Source of the DNA: an uncultured bacterium
GTDB lineage: Bacteria > Cyanobacteriota > Vampirovibrionia > Gastranaerophilales > Gastranaerophilaceae
Direction: 5' to 3'
Assembly: GCA_949288685.1 (NCBI GenBank)
Contig: CASELB010000157.1
Location: 1-8,486, forward strand
Length of the DNA: 8,486 bases
In this document: one piece after another, positions 1-6,658 of the stretch
Layout: each line of letters begins with the position of its first letter
Numbering within the stretch: position 1 is the stretch's first letter
Notes under the pieces: model-generated
Databases searched by the model: none
Told to the model about the DNA's origin: nothing
What the model saw: only the letters and a program-made list of their open reading frames with translations
Translations under genes and position numbers: made by a program

Positions 1-58
1 GAACCTGTTTCAGCATCTCTTACAAGACTTGTTTTAGGTCCTGAAACGAGTTCAGGAC
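1..58. repeat. Dispersed palindromic repeat, cut by the window start
   Basis: Positions 38-45 (GTCCTGAA) and 51-58 (TTCAGGAC) form a perfect 8-bp stem around the loop ACGAG. Positions 1-16 look like the surviving part of a second hairpin of the same kind (GAA, loop CCTGT, TTCAGCAT) in the opposite orientation, with its left arm outside the window. The halves also match as inverted copies: the first 31 bases and the reverse complement of the last part agree at roughly 22 of 31 positions, and a small palindrome (ACAAG-A-CTTGT, 24-34) lies near the centre. The GAAC-TCGTTTCAG-type core resembles interspersed hairpin repeats known from intergenic regions of many bacteria. No T-run follows, so it is not an ordinary terminator. 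Copy number in this genome cannot be judged here. Confidence 0.6.
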
Positions 59-133
59 GACATAACATTTATCCCAACCTGAATATATCATTATGATTGT
101 ATTTTCCCGAATTATACATCCTTTTACATATTT

Positions 134-166
134 TGGTGCATAAATCGCGGTATGCACCATTGTGCA
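134..166. other. Stem-loop with a competing alternative hairpin
   Basis: TGGTGCATA (134-142) pairs perfectly with TATGCACCA (151-159) around an 8-base loop, a 9-bp stem. Inside the right arm, TGCAC (153-157) can instead pair with GTGCA (162-166), so the two hairpins exclude each other. The structure lies in a gene-free stretch (59-178), 20 bases before the terminator at 179-211. It could be part of the 3' untranslated region of a plus-strand gene left of the window, a protein-binding site, or chance. No open frame or convincing promoter was seen around it. Confidence 0.4.
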
Positions 167-178
167 ATGATTATACAC

Positions 179-211
179 AAAAACTCCCCTCTGTATTAGA
201 GGGGAGTTTTT
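179..211 (-). terminator. Bidirectional rho-independent terminator of the S1 gene
   Basis: A perfect 13-bp inverted repeat (179-191 with 199-211) encloses a 7-base loop. The stem core is CTCCCCTC/GAGGGGAG, flanked by A5 on the left and T5 on the right, so a U-run is made on either strand. It begins 14 bases beyond the S1 stop codon and would end that transcript. In the plus direction it could also stop transcription entering from the left of the window. Confidence 0.9.
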
Positions 212-225
212 GTAAAATATTCTGC

Positions 226-1275
226 TTAATCTGCTAAATCAAGAGAAATACGTCTGTCTTTAAAGTTAAATTTGATAATCTTAACCTTTATACTATCACC
301 GGCTTTTAATTCTTTCCCATTATTTTTTTGATATACTTCTACGCAATTTTGAGGCAAAAGAGCTTCAACACCTTTTTTCACTTCGACAAACGCACCAAAA
401 TTCTTTATCCTTGTAATAAGTCCTTCTGTTGTCATTCCCTCTTGAAGTTCTTGAGCCGCATTTTCCCACGGATCAGGCTCAAGATTTTTTAAACTTAAGC
501 TGATACGATTCTTTTTAGTATCAATATCAATTATTTCCGCATCTATAATCTGTCCTACAGACAATAAATCCGAAGGATGTTCAACCCATTTCCAGGATAA
601 CTGTGAAAGCGGAAGTAAGCAATCAAGACCACCGACATTAACAAATACACCAAAATCAGTTAATCTTACAACTTCACCTTTTACAATTTGACCTTTTTCT
701 ACTTGAGAAAGTACATTTTTTCTGCTTTCCTCAATAGATGATTCATAAACTTTTTTATTAGACAAAATTAAATTGTTTTGCTTTTTATCAACCGTCAATA
801 TTTTCAATTCCAGCTTATCGCCAACCTTTGCCGGCGGATTACCTGAATAAATCTGCCCCTGCGGCACAAATCCCTGTAAACCGCTAATATCAACAATAAG
901 TCCGCCTTTTACTATCTGAATAATCGGCGCTGCAATAGTTTCATCATTTTGTTTAGCTTTTTCAAGTTCCAACCAGATATATGCCATGTGAACCCGTTTG
1001 TATGAAAGCAAAAACCGACCGTCATCATCAGCATCCTGGGTAATTAAAAACTCGTACTCTTCACCCTTTTTAAGCACCTCTTCCGGAGAAGTTCCTTTCG
1101 GAGCACCGATTTCATACAAAGGAACAAGTGCAACATTTTTAGCACCAATGTCAACACTCACACCGGCTGTATCATAACCGTAAACCGTACCTTTTACGAT
1201 TTCACCTTTTTTAAATGTGTAATCATATTTTTTGAGTAAAGTTTCAAAATCCATATCTGCTGCGTTATTTGGCAT
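226..1275 (-). CDS. rpsA: Ribosomal protein S1-type protein with four S1 domains
   Basis: This 349-residue protein consists almost entirely of S1 (OB-fold) RNA-binding domains at about residues 24-94, 111-174, 194-264 and 279-348. The first two are the divergent, ribosome-facing kind. The third and fourth carry the classic RNA-binding signature (LTDFGVFV near 205-212; IKNFGAFVEV near 290-299). S1 binds the small ribosomal subunit and helps load mRNA, especially messages with weak or absent Shine-Dalgarno sequences. Cyanobacterial S1 proteins usually have three domains and E. coli has six, so four is intermediate; the first three domains look most like the cyanobacterial protein. The chosen ATG is preceded by AAAGGG at 7-base spacing; a second in-frame ATG at codon 8 is less likely. 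It is a single gene with its own promoter (1321-1329) and terminator (179-211). The S1 family is certain; calling it the main ribosomal S1 rather than a paralogue is an inference. Confidence 0.9.
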   Translation of the reverse strand: MPNNAADMDFETLLKKYDYTFKKGEIVKGTVYGYDTAGVSVDIGAKNVALVPLYEIGAPKGTSPEEVLKKGEEYEFLITQDADDDGRFLLSYKRVHMAYIWLELEKAKQNDETIAAPIIQIVKGGLIVDISGLQGFVPQGQIYSGNPPAKVGDKLELKILTVDKKQNNLILSNKKVYESSIEESRKNVLSQVEKGQIVKGEVVRLTDFGVFVNVGGLDCLLPLSQLSWKWVEHPSDLLSVGQIIDAEIIDIDTKKNRISLSLKNLEPDPWENAAQELQEGMTTEGLITRIKNFGAFVEVKKGVEALLPQNCVEVYQKNNGKELKAGDSIKVKIIKFNFKDRRISLDLAD

Positions 1276-1320
1276 ATAAAGACCCTTTCGTTGATTGCTG
1301 ATTATGTCTCTTTATCATGT

Positions 1321-1329
1321 ATTATAGCA
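1321..1329 (-). promoter_or_regulatory. Extended -10 promoter of the S1 gene
   Basis: On the minus strand the sequence reads TGCTATAAT, a perfect -10 hexamer with the TGn extension. No good -35 is visible at 17 bases, which is normal for extended -10 promoters. The predicted start of transcription near 1314 gives a leader of roughly 40 bases. Confidence 0.65.
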
Positions 1330-1422
1330 TTTTTTCAAAAAATTACCAGTGTAACCCCTATTTTTTATCAATTACAAGGTAAAAATCATACAGATATATT
1401 ACATACAATATTTGATTTAAGA

Positions 1423-1428
1423 TATAAT
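1423..1428 (+). promoter_or_regulatory. -10 element implying a leaderless dGTPase mRNA
   Basis: A perfect TATAAT ends only 5 bases before the ATG at 1434. Transcription would therefore begin at or within a base or two of the A of the start codon, leaving no room for a ribosome binding site. No Shine-Dalgarno-like sequence is seen upstream in any case. The -35 region is poor (TTACAT at 1399-1404, 18-base spacer). Confidence 0.55.
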
Positions 1429-1433
1429 AGTAC

Positions 1434-2471
1434 ATGACTATGGAAGATATTAACAGTATAAAACACCGTCTGGAACAGAAGGAAATAGATACATTAAGCC
1501 CTTATGCGACAAAAAGCCGTTTTACAAAGGGGCGAAAAAAAGCATTAGAAACACCATATCCGATAAGAACCGAGTTTCAACGCGACAGAGACAGAATATT
1601 ACATTCAAAATCATTCCGACGCTTAAAACACAAAACACAGGTATTCCTTGCGCCTTTTAATGACCACTTCAGAACACGCCTTACGCACACACTTGAAGTC
1701 TCACAAATAGCAAGGACAATATCAAGAGCATTAAATCTCAATGAGGACTTAACAGAAGCAATATCACTCGGGCACGATTTAGGGCACACACCTTTCGGGC
1801 ATTGCGGAGAAAAAGTTTTAAACGGACTCGTAAAAGGCGGTTTTGACCATAATGTTCAAAGTGTAAGAGTTGTAGAAATTCTTGAAGATATGAACCTCTG
1901 CCGTGAAACCGTTGAAGGAATATTAACCCACTCGTGGGGACTGTCGCCCAAAACTCCCGAAGCACAGGTAGTACAATTTGCAGACAAAATCGCATATATC
2001 AACCACGACATAGAAGACTCCGTAAGAGCCGGTATTATATCGGAAGACGACCTTCCCGCCGACTGCATAAAGTACTTTTCTTCCAATAAATCTAAACGTC
2101 TGGGCAAAATGATTATGGATATTATTGAAACCTCTTATGATAAACCAGATGTAACAATGAATGAAGAAGGCTGGTTCTATGTTACTAAATTAAGAACCTG
2201 GATGTTTGACAACATCTATATTGATTCGCCGGCAAAAACCGAAGAAGTAAAAGCCAGCCGGATTATAGAAGAATTATGGAAGTATTATAACAATATAGCA
2301 AAAGAATACTGCACCGAAGAAAACGCAGAACGTACGGTTGTTGACTATATTTCAGGAATGACCGACCAATACGCGATTGAACGTTTCAAAGAAATATTTA
2401 TCCCGAAACCGTTATTTAATCCTTCACATGATGACACATTTATAAAAATGCTGCAAATAAAAACTCGTTAA
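1434..2471 (+). CDS. dgt: dGTPase-family deoxynucleotide triphosphohydrolase
   Basis: This 345-residue cytosolic HD-domain enzyme belongs to the dGTP triphosphohydrolase family (the shorter 'dGTPase-like type 2' group), which cleaves dNTPs to the deoxynucleoside plus triphosphate and so controls dNTP pools. The N-terminal family signature RTEFQRDRDRILHSKSFRRL lies at about 45-64 and KHKTQVF follows. The metal-binding HD quartet is complete: H85, H114-D115 (in SLGHDLGHTPFGH) and D184 (in FADKIAYINHD). H118, H123 and H139, expected near the active site, are also present, so it should be active. The preferred substrate cannot be read from sequence. The ATG at 1434 is chosen because a -10 box ends 5 bases upstream; a second ATG two codons later (1440) is the alternative. 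It is transcribed away from the S1 gene and converges on the CorC-like gene with a 2-base gap. Confidence 0.93.
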   Translation: MTMEDINSIKHRLEQKEIDTLSPYATKSRFTKGRKKALETPYPIRTEFQRDRDRILHSKSFRRLKHKTQVFLAPFNDHFRTRLTHTLEVSQIARTISRALNLNEDLTEAISLGHDLGHTPFGHCGEKVLNGLVKGGFDHNVQSVRVVEILEDMNLCRETVEGILTHSWGLSPKTPEAQVVQFADKIAYINHDIEDSVRAGIISEDDLPADCIKYFSSNKSKRLGKMIMDIIETSYDKPDVTMNEEGWFYVTKLRTWMFDNIYIDSPAKTEEVKASRIIEELWKYYNNIAKEYCTEENAERTVVDYISGMTDQYAIERFKEIFIPKPLFNPSHDDTFIKMLQIKTR

Positions 2472-2473
2472 CG

Positions 2474-3829
2474 TTATGCAACATCGCCTGATGCAGAATC
2501 CTCTTCAGCTTCGTTTTTGGGCGGTAATTTTTCAATAACAAGTTTGGTAATCCTTGCGCCATCCACCTCGCTTACAGTAAATTTAAGTCCGTTAAATTCA
2601 ACTGTGTCGCCAACAACCGCTATTCTGCCCAGAAATTTAACAACAAGTCCGGCAATTGTCTCAATGTCTTCTTCATCAAATTTATCTTCATCCAGCTCAA
2701 AAAATTCCGCGACTTCATCAGTACGCATCATACCATTTGCAACATACTTATTTTCGCCGATTTGTTTAATATTAAGTTCTTCTTCATCAAACTCATCCTG
2801 AACTTCGCCGATAATCTCTTCAAGTACATCTTCCAGAGTAATAATACCGGATGTTCCGCCAAACTCATCTACAACAATTGCCAGTTGCGCTCTGCGTTTA
2901 CGAAATTCAATAATAAGATTGTCGAGAGTCATTGTTTCCGGAACAAGAAGAATAGGTCTTAAAAGATTATCAATGGAATATGGCTTGCCGGATACGGAGA
3001 GTGAATATATATCTTTTACATGAATAAAGCCAATGATTTTATCCATAGAATCTTTATATACAGGATACCTTGTATACTGGCTTTCAAACATTATTTTCTT
3101 AAGTTCTTCAAACGATATGTCATAAGGGAGGCAAACAATATCCGTACGCGGTATCATAACCTGTTTTGCGGTTAAGTCGGAGAATTTAAACATATTATGG
3201 ATAAACTCTGCCTCAGTCTCGTTTAAAACACCCTGATCCAGACTCGCATCTACAATCAAATCAAGTTCCTGTGTTGTATGCGCCAACTGTGTTGATGCAG
3301 TGTCACAAACATGAAATAACTTTAGGATAGCATTTCCTGATACAGTTAAAATCCAAACAAAAGGTTTGAAAACAACCATTATAATATGCATCGGCTTAGT
3401 AACGGCAAGCGCAATATTTTCTGGATACTGAATAGACATACACTTAGGCAATTGTTCACCAAGCACAACGTGAAACATAGTAACCAAAATAAACGAAATA
3501 GGAACGGCAATTGCATGAGCAGTTATCGTATGATTAATATGCGGAATAAACGCAACCAGCGGTTCAATTAAGCGTACCGCCGTAGCTTCTCCGACCCAGC
3601 CCAATCCGATACTTGCAACAGTAACACCGAGTTGTGCGGCTGCCAGCATAGCATTCACATCATCAAGAATTTTCAAAGAGAGCTTTGCCAGTTTATTACC
3701 TTCATTAGAAAGCTGCTCCAACCTTGTCTTTCTAACTTTAACTAACGAAAACTCTGCTGCTACAAAAAATGCATTAACAAAAAGTAAAAACAGAATTACA
3801 AATATATTTAATATTATACTCTGGTCCAT
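2474..3829 (-). CDS. CorC/HlyC-family membrane protein with CNNM and CBS domains
   Basis: This 451-residue inner-membrane protein has the standard order of its family. An N-terminal CNNM/DUF21 membrane domain (about 1-185) has hydrophobic segments near 5-27, 60-80, 103-125 and 138-165 and the conserved GEQLPK (124-129). A pair of CBS domains (about 222-342) contains MIPRTD, RYPVYKD and the signature DEFGGTSGIITLEDVLEEI. A C-terminal CorC/HlyC transporter-associated domain spans about 355-435, and the tail is acidic. Members are linked to Mg2+ or Co2+ efflux or resistance, with CBS domains that can bind adenine nucleotides; the old 'hemolysin' label is misleading. The ion is not predictable here. 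The start gives the typical short hydrophobic N-terminus; only AAGG about 16 bases upstream resembles a ribosome site, so initiation is probably weak. It lies 80 bases after yajQ and has its own promoter; read-through from yajQ is possible because no terminator separates them. Confidence 0.92.
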   Translation of the reverse strand: MDQSIILNIFVILFLLFVNAFFVAAEFSLVKVRKTRLEQLSNEGNKLAKLSLKILDDVNAMLAAAQLGVTVASIGLGWVGEATAVRLIEPLVAFIPHINHTITAHAIAVPISFILVTMFHVVLGEQLPKCMSIQYPENIALAVTKPMHIIMVVFKPFVWILTVSGNAILKLFHVCDTASTQLAHTTQELDLIVDASLDQGVLNETEAEFIHNMFKFSDLTAKQVMIPRTDIVCLPYDISFEELKKIMFESQYTRYPVYKDSMDKIIGFIHVKDIYSLSVSGKPYSIDNLLRPILLVPETMTLDNLIIEFRKRRAQLAIVVDEFGGTSGIITLEDVLEEIIGEVQDEFDEEELNIKQIGENKYVANGMMRTDEVAEFFELDEDKFDEEDIETIAGLVVKFLGRIAVVGDTVEFNGLKFTVSEVDGARITKLVIEKLPPKNEAEEDSASGDVA

Positions 3830-3863
3830 GTATATAAGTTTAATACCTTGTCTCTATCCTTTA

Positions 3864-3892
3864 ATTTTATACTATCTTTAGAGAAATTGCAA
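3864..3892 (-). promoter_or_regulatory. Promoter of the CorC-like gene
   Basis: On the minus strand TTGCAA (3892-3887) is followed after exactly 17 bases by TAAAAT (3869-3864), a reasonable sigma70-type pair. It lies in the 80-base gap after yajQ and would give a leader of about 30 bases. Confidence 0.5.
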
Positions 3893-3909
3893 CAGCGGCA
3901 GGAAAGAAC

Positions 3910-4410
3910 TTATCTGTAGTTAGTAAATTGAAGGGGATAATTATATTTATCCTCATTACCACGCAACAGTTTAATAACTTCTTGCAAATCATCTTTGCTT
4001 TTACCGCTTACACGCACCTGTTCACCCTGAATAGACGCCTGAACTTTAAGTTTACTGTCTTTTATGTCGGAAACTATTTTCTTGGCAAGTTCCTGGGTCA
4101 ATCCTTTTTTAAGGTTAAACACCTGCCTTACATTTCCGCCGAGAGCATTTTCAACGGGCTGCGGGTCTAAAAGTTTAATACTCAAACCACGTTTTACAAG
4201 TTTTGATTGAAGAATATCAAAAATATTTTTTAATTTCATATCATCGCTGGTGGTAATTGTTATTGTTTTATCACCTTCAAGAAGAACATCAGAGTTTGAG
4301 TTTTTTAAATCGAAACGTGATGAGATATCGCGCTTAACTTGATCAACCGCGTTAACCAATTCTTGTTTATCAAACTCGGATACAATATCAAAACTGCTGT
4401 CTTTTGCCAT
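3910..4410 (-). CDS. yajQ: YajQ-family nucleotide-binding protein (UPF0234)
   Basis: This 166-residue cytosolic protein has the normal length for YajQ. It shows the family's hallmarks: SFDIVSE near the N-terminus, SRFDLKNS (about 31-38), KLVKRGLS in the middle, KKIVSDIKDSKLKVQASIQG towards the end and VSGKSKDDLQ just after, finishing with the usual QFTNYR. The fold is two ferredoxin-like domains. In Xanthomonas and Pseudomonas members bind cyclic di-GMP and act with transcription regulators; older work reported RNA and nucleotide binding. Which ligand applies here is unknown. The start is firm, with a strong AAGGAG 9 bases upstream (4420-4425) and the best ribosome site in the window. The gene has its own promoter directly after the rpmE terminator, and may be cotranscribed with the CorC-like gene. 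Confidence 0.95.
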   Translation of the reverse strand: MAKDSSFDIVSEFDKQELVNAVDQVKRDISSRFDLKNSNSDVLLEGDKTITITTSDDMKLKNIFDILQSKLVKRGLSIKLLDPQPVENALGGNVRQVFNLKKGLTQELAKKIVSDIKDSKLKVQASIQGEQVRVSGKSKDDLQEVIKLLRGNEDKYNYPLQFTNYR

Positions 4411-4419
4411 AAATAAACA

Positions 4420-4425
4420 CTCCTT
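4420..4425 (-). promoter_or_regulatory. Strong ribosome binding site of yajQ
   Basis: AAGGAG on the minus strand, 9 bases before the ATG. It fixes the yajQ start and contrasts with the weak or absent sites of most other genes here. Confidence 0.8.
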
Positions 4426-4443
4426 TTTTAATCCGTGAGTGCT

Positions 4444-4472
4444 ATTCTAGCATAAAATTATTATTCAGTAAA
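4444..4472 (-). promoter_or_regulatory. Promoter of yajQ with extended -10
   Basis: On the minus strand TTTACT (4472-4467, 4 of 6 to TTGACA) and TAGAAT (4449-4444) are separated by 17 bases, and the -10 carries the TGC extension (TGCTAGAAT). It lies 18 bases beyond the T-run of the rpmE terminator, so yajQ is an independent transcription unit. Confidence 0.65.
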
Positions 4473-4489
4473 TCCCCATAAACAGACGT

Positions 4490-4518
4490 AAAAAAGGGGC
4501 TTTTAAAAAAGCCCCTTT
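4490..4518 (-). terminator. Rho-independent terminator of rpmE
   Basis: AAAGGGGCTT-type arms at 4493-4504 and 4507-4518 form a GC-rich hairpin (core GGGGC/GCCCC with A/T extensions). In the minus direction it is followed by T6 (complement of 4490-4495). It begins 20 bases after the rpmE stop codon. Confidence 0.9.
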
Positions 4519-4538
4519 GTAAAATCTTGATAACAAAA

Positions 4539-4742
4539 CTACTTTGTTCCGTAACGTTTTTTAAATCTTTCAACACGACCTTCAGAGTCAAGAATTTTTT
4601 GTTGACCGGTGTAGAAAGGGTGGCAGTTAGAACAAATTTCAACAGTAATATTGTCTAATACGGAGCCTGTTTCAATTTCGTTACCGCAAACGCACTTAAC
4701 AACTGTTTTTTTATAATCAGGGTGGATACCTTTTTTCATCAT
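4539..4742 (-). CDS. rpmE: 50S ribosomal protein L31, zinc-binding (C+) type
   Basis: This 67-residue protein is a clear L31: KKGIHPDY at the start, CVCGNE, CSNCHPFYTG and a basic end with RVERFKKRYGTK. The four zinc-ligand cysteines C17, C19, C37 and C40 are all present (one less for each if the second Met is used), so this is the C+ form associated with zinc-replete growth. L31 sits in the large subunit near the central protuberance and bridges to the small subunit. Two ATGs are adjacent. The second (4739) gives the usual MKKGIHP start and better spacing from the upstream AGG (6 bases rather than 3), so it is at least as likely as the first. It is monocistronic, with its own promoter, a possible leader hairpin and a terminator. 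Confidence 0.96.
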   Translation of the reverse strand: MMKKGIHPDYKKTVVKCVCGNEIETGSVLDNITVEICSNCHPFYTGQQKILDSEGRVERFKKRYGTK

Positions 4743-4756
4743 TTACCTACTTTCTT

Positions 4757-4776
4757 TTCAAGATTCCAAACTTGAA
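4757..4776 (-). promoter_or_regulatory. Candidate leader hairpin of rpmE
   Basis: TTCAAG and CTTGAA form a perfect 6-bp stem around an 8-base loop in the rpmE leader, about 8 bases upstream of the AGG ribosome site. L31 leader structures are described in other phyla, so autoregulation is possible, but the hairpin is short and AT-rich and could be chance. Confidence 0.3.
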
Positions 4777-4797
4777 CATTATATTTCGACCAGTATT

Positions 4798-4826
4798 ATT
4801 CTAGCGCGAAGGGAAATTAAAAGCAA
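4798..4826 (-). promoter_or_regulatory. Promoter of rpmE
   Basis: On the minus strand TTGCTT (4826-4821) and TAGAAT (4803-4798) are 17 bases apart, within the sequence GCGCTAGAAT. Transcription would start near 4791, giving a leader of about 50 bases. It lies immediately after the end of the TPR gene, where no clear terminator is seen. Confidence 0.55.
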
Positions 4827-4855
4827 GTAAATGTAAATTCCTGTAAAGAGTTCTC

Positions 4856-6613
4856 TCAGGAAACCCGCCTGATTAATTCGAGTGCATCTTCACACTCGGG
4901 AAAAATGTCAAGCAGTCTTTCAGCCTGTGCAATAGCATCGTCCTGACTGTTTAATTTTTCATAACATTTTGCGGAGTTTAGCAGCAAAATAGTATTCTTT
5001 GGATTTTTATCAAGAAGGTTTAAGAATATATTATTTGCTTTTTCATACTCACCCAATTCAAAATATGTAAGCCCCAATAAGTTCATTGTATCATCACTTA
5101 CTTTGTGTTCCAGAGCTTTAATAAGATAATTTTTCGCGCAATCATAATCTTTAAGCGCAAAGAAAATACGACCGGCAACAAATAAAATGTATTCATGCCC
5201 GCCAGCCATACGCAAAGCGTCCAGAATAAGCGTTTTTGCCTCATCCAGTTCATTAAGCGCCAGCTTATTAAGCGCCGTAAATGTTTTTATAATAGAATTT
5301 GAATCAAGACTTAAGGCTTTTGTGTAATATTCATCAGCTTTTTTATAATCCGCAATTGAATATAAATAATTTGCATACTCAAAAATTATATCAATATCAT
5401 TCGGGGCAAGACTTATTGCCGTATTAAACTCATCTTCCGCCCAGTCAAAGAGCCTTTTGCCGAGGTATATAACACCTAAGTCTTTGTGAGCCTTTGCGGC
5501 ATTAGGGTTCATTTTTATAACTTTTTTCAAGATTTTTTCCGCCGCATCCGTGTCACAAAGCTGTGTTGATAATATTGCGTACTGATAAAAGACCTCAGCA
5601 TTAACTTTATTTTTAAGTATTATGCGGTCATAAATATCTTTTGCTTTCCGCAATTCGCCTGTCTCAATGTATAATGATGCAAGTTTTTGCGCAGGCATTA
5701 AGAACTGCGGATTTACCATAACAATACCTTCCAGTATTTTTATTGCCGTATCATACTCGCCTTTTTCTTCGTAACAGAGCACCATATTATATCTGTAATT
5801 TGTTTTTTCCGGATGTGCAATGGCAAGTTTTTTATAAATTTCTATTGCCTCATCAGGACGGGGAATTTTCATCAAAGAAAGCGCCCACGCAACCATAAAT
5901 GTTTCTGATTCTTCAATACTGTTAGCTTTCTCAAAATAAATACACGCTTTTTCATGGTTGTTTAAAAGCTGGTATACAGATCCGACATTATAATTTGCAA
6001 GAGCATCGTCAGGGTTGATTTCAAGTGCTTCCTCATATATTTGCAACGCTTTTTCATTTTTTCCCATTGTAAGATAGCAAGTCCCGAGGCTGTTAATTAC
6101 CTGCGGATTGTTATTGGAAAGTTCTCTGGACTTATTAAAAAAGATAATTGCGTTATCGAAATCTTTTTCAGCCATAAAAGAGGTTCCGATTAAATATGGA
6201 TAAATATATTCGTCAGGCTCAATTTCAGAACCTTTTTCCGCACATTCCATTGTTTTCTTATACTTACCCTGTTTCATATAAATCATTGCAAGATTTTTGT
6301 AACCTTCCGAGTAGTCCGGCCTAAGCTCCAGCACTTTTCTAAACGCTTCTTCCGATGATTGATAATCTTCCAGAGAATCATAGCAGCTACCAAGATAAAA
6401 CCACGAAGTCGCATCTTCAGGACTGTACTTAATTACCTCCTCAAAATTGGATTTTGCTTCTAAATAATTATCCAGATTAATATTTACAAGCCCGAGTAAT
6501 TTTTTATACTCAAAATTATTAGGCTCTGTATTTATAACTTCTTCTAATGCAATTTTTGCTTCGTCAAATTTATTTGTTGATATTAAATCGTTTATCTCTT
6601 CCAGTGTTTTCAT
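4856..6613 (-). CDS. Protein built of about 17 tetratricopeptide repeats
   Basis: The protein (585 residues from this ATG) is almost wholly tandem 34-residue TPR units. I can mark about 16-17, each with the helix A hydrophobic/Gly-Tyr positions, an Ala in helix B and a closing Asn-Pro, Glu-Pro or similar turn (for example LGSCYDSLEDYQSSEEAFRK, then ELRPDY). No signal peptide, membrane segment or catalytic domain is visible, so it is probably a cytosolic protein-interaction scaffold with an unknown partner. The ATG at 6613 is preferred. A TTG at 6634 would add seven residues (MNNNENI); neither has a recognisable ribosome site. It is the last gene of a probable operon, 45 bases after the HEAT-like gene (24 from the TTG). 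The TPR fold is certain; the role is unknown. Confidence 0.88.
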   Translation of the reverse strand: MKTLEEINDLISTNKFDEAKIALEEVINTEPNNFEYKKLLGLVNINLDNYLEAKSNFEEVIKYSPEDATSWFYLGSCYDSLEDYQSSEEAFRKVLELRPDYSEGYKNLAMIYMKQGKYKKTMECAEKGSEIEPDEYIYPYLIGTSFMAEKDFDNAIIFFNKSRELSNNNPQVINSLGTCYLTMGKNEKALQIYEEALEINPDDALANYNVGSVYQLLNNHEKACIYFEKANSIEESETFMVAWALSLMKIPRPDEAIEIYKKLAIAHPEKTNYRYNMVLCYEEKGEYDTAIKILEGIVMVNPQFLMPAQKLASLYIETGELRKAKDIYDRIILKNKVNAEVFYQYAILSTQLCDTDAAEKILKKVIKMNPNAAKAHKDLGVIYLGKRLFDWAEDEFNTAISLAPNDIDIIFEYANYLYSIADYKKADEYYTKALSLDSNSIIKTFTALNKLALNELDEAKTLILDALRMAGGHEYILFVAGRIFFALKDYDCAKNYLIKALEHKVSDDTMNLLGLTYFELGEYEKANNIFLNLLDKNPKNTILLLNSAKCYEKLNSQDDAIAQAERLLDIFPECEDALELIRRVS

Positions 6614-6658
6614 AATATTTTCATTATTATTCAAAAACAGGCTGATATCAAGTAATAA

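Noticed and set aside
112..118. TTATACA as a plus-strand -10 box for a small RNA
   Set aside because: No -35 at a suitable distance and no TGn extension; in such AT-rich DNA this match is expected by chance.
1577..2107. Open reading frames of 70-85 codons on the minus strand
   Set aside because: They lie wholly inside the dGTPase gene, give low-complexity or Cys/Arg-rich products with no recognisable motif, and have no ribosome sites.
2517..3571. Plus-strand open frames, including a Ser-rich 94-codon one
   Set aside because: They are antisense to the well-supported CorC-like gene; the Ser-rich product is what the acidic coding strand yields in reverse.
4442..4642. Minus-strand open frame of 66 codons overlapping rpmE
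   Set aside because: It overlaps rpmE in another frame and runs through the rpmE terminator and the yajQ promoter; its product has no family likeness.
4849..4858. Small inverted repeat AGAG-TT-CTCT at the end of the TPR gene as a terminator
   Set aside because: The stem is only 4 bp and no T-run follows, so it cannot be supported as a rho-independent terminator.
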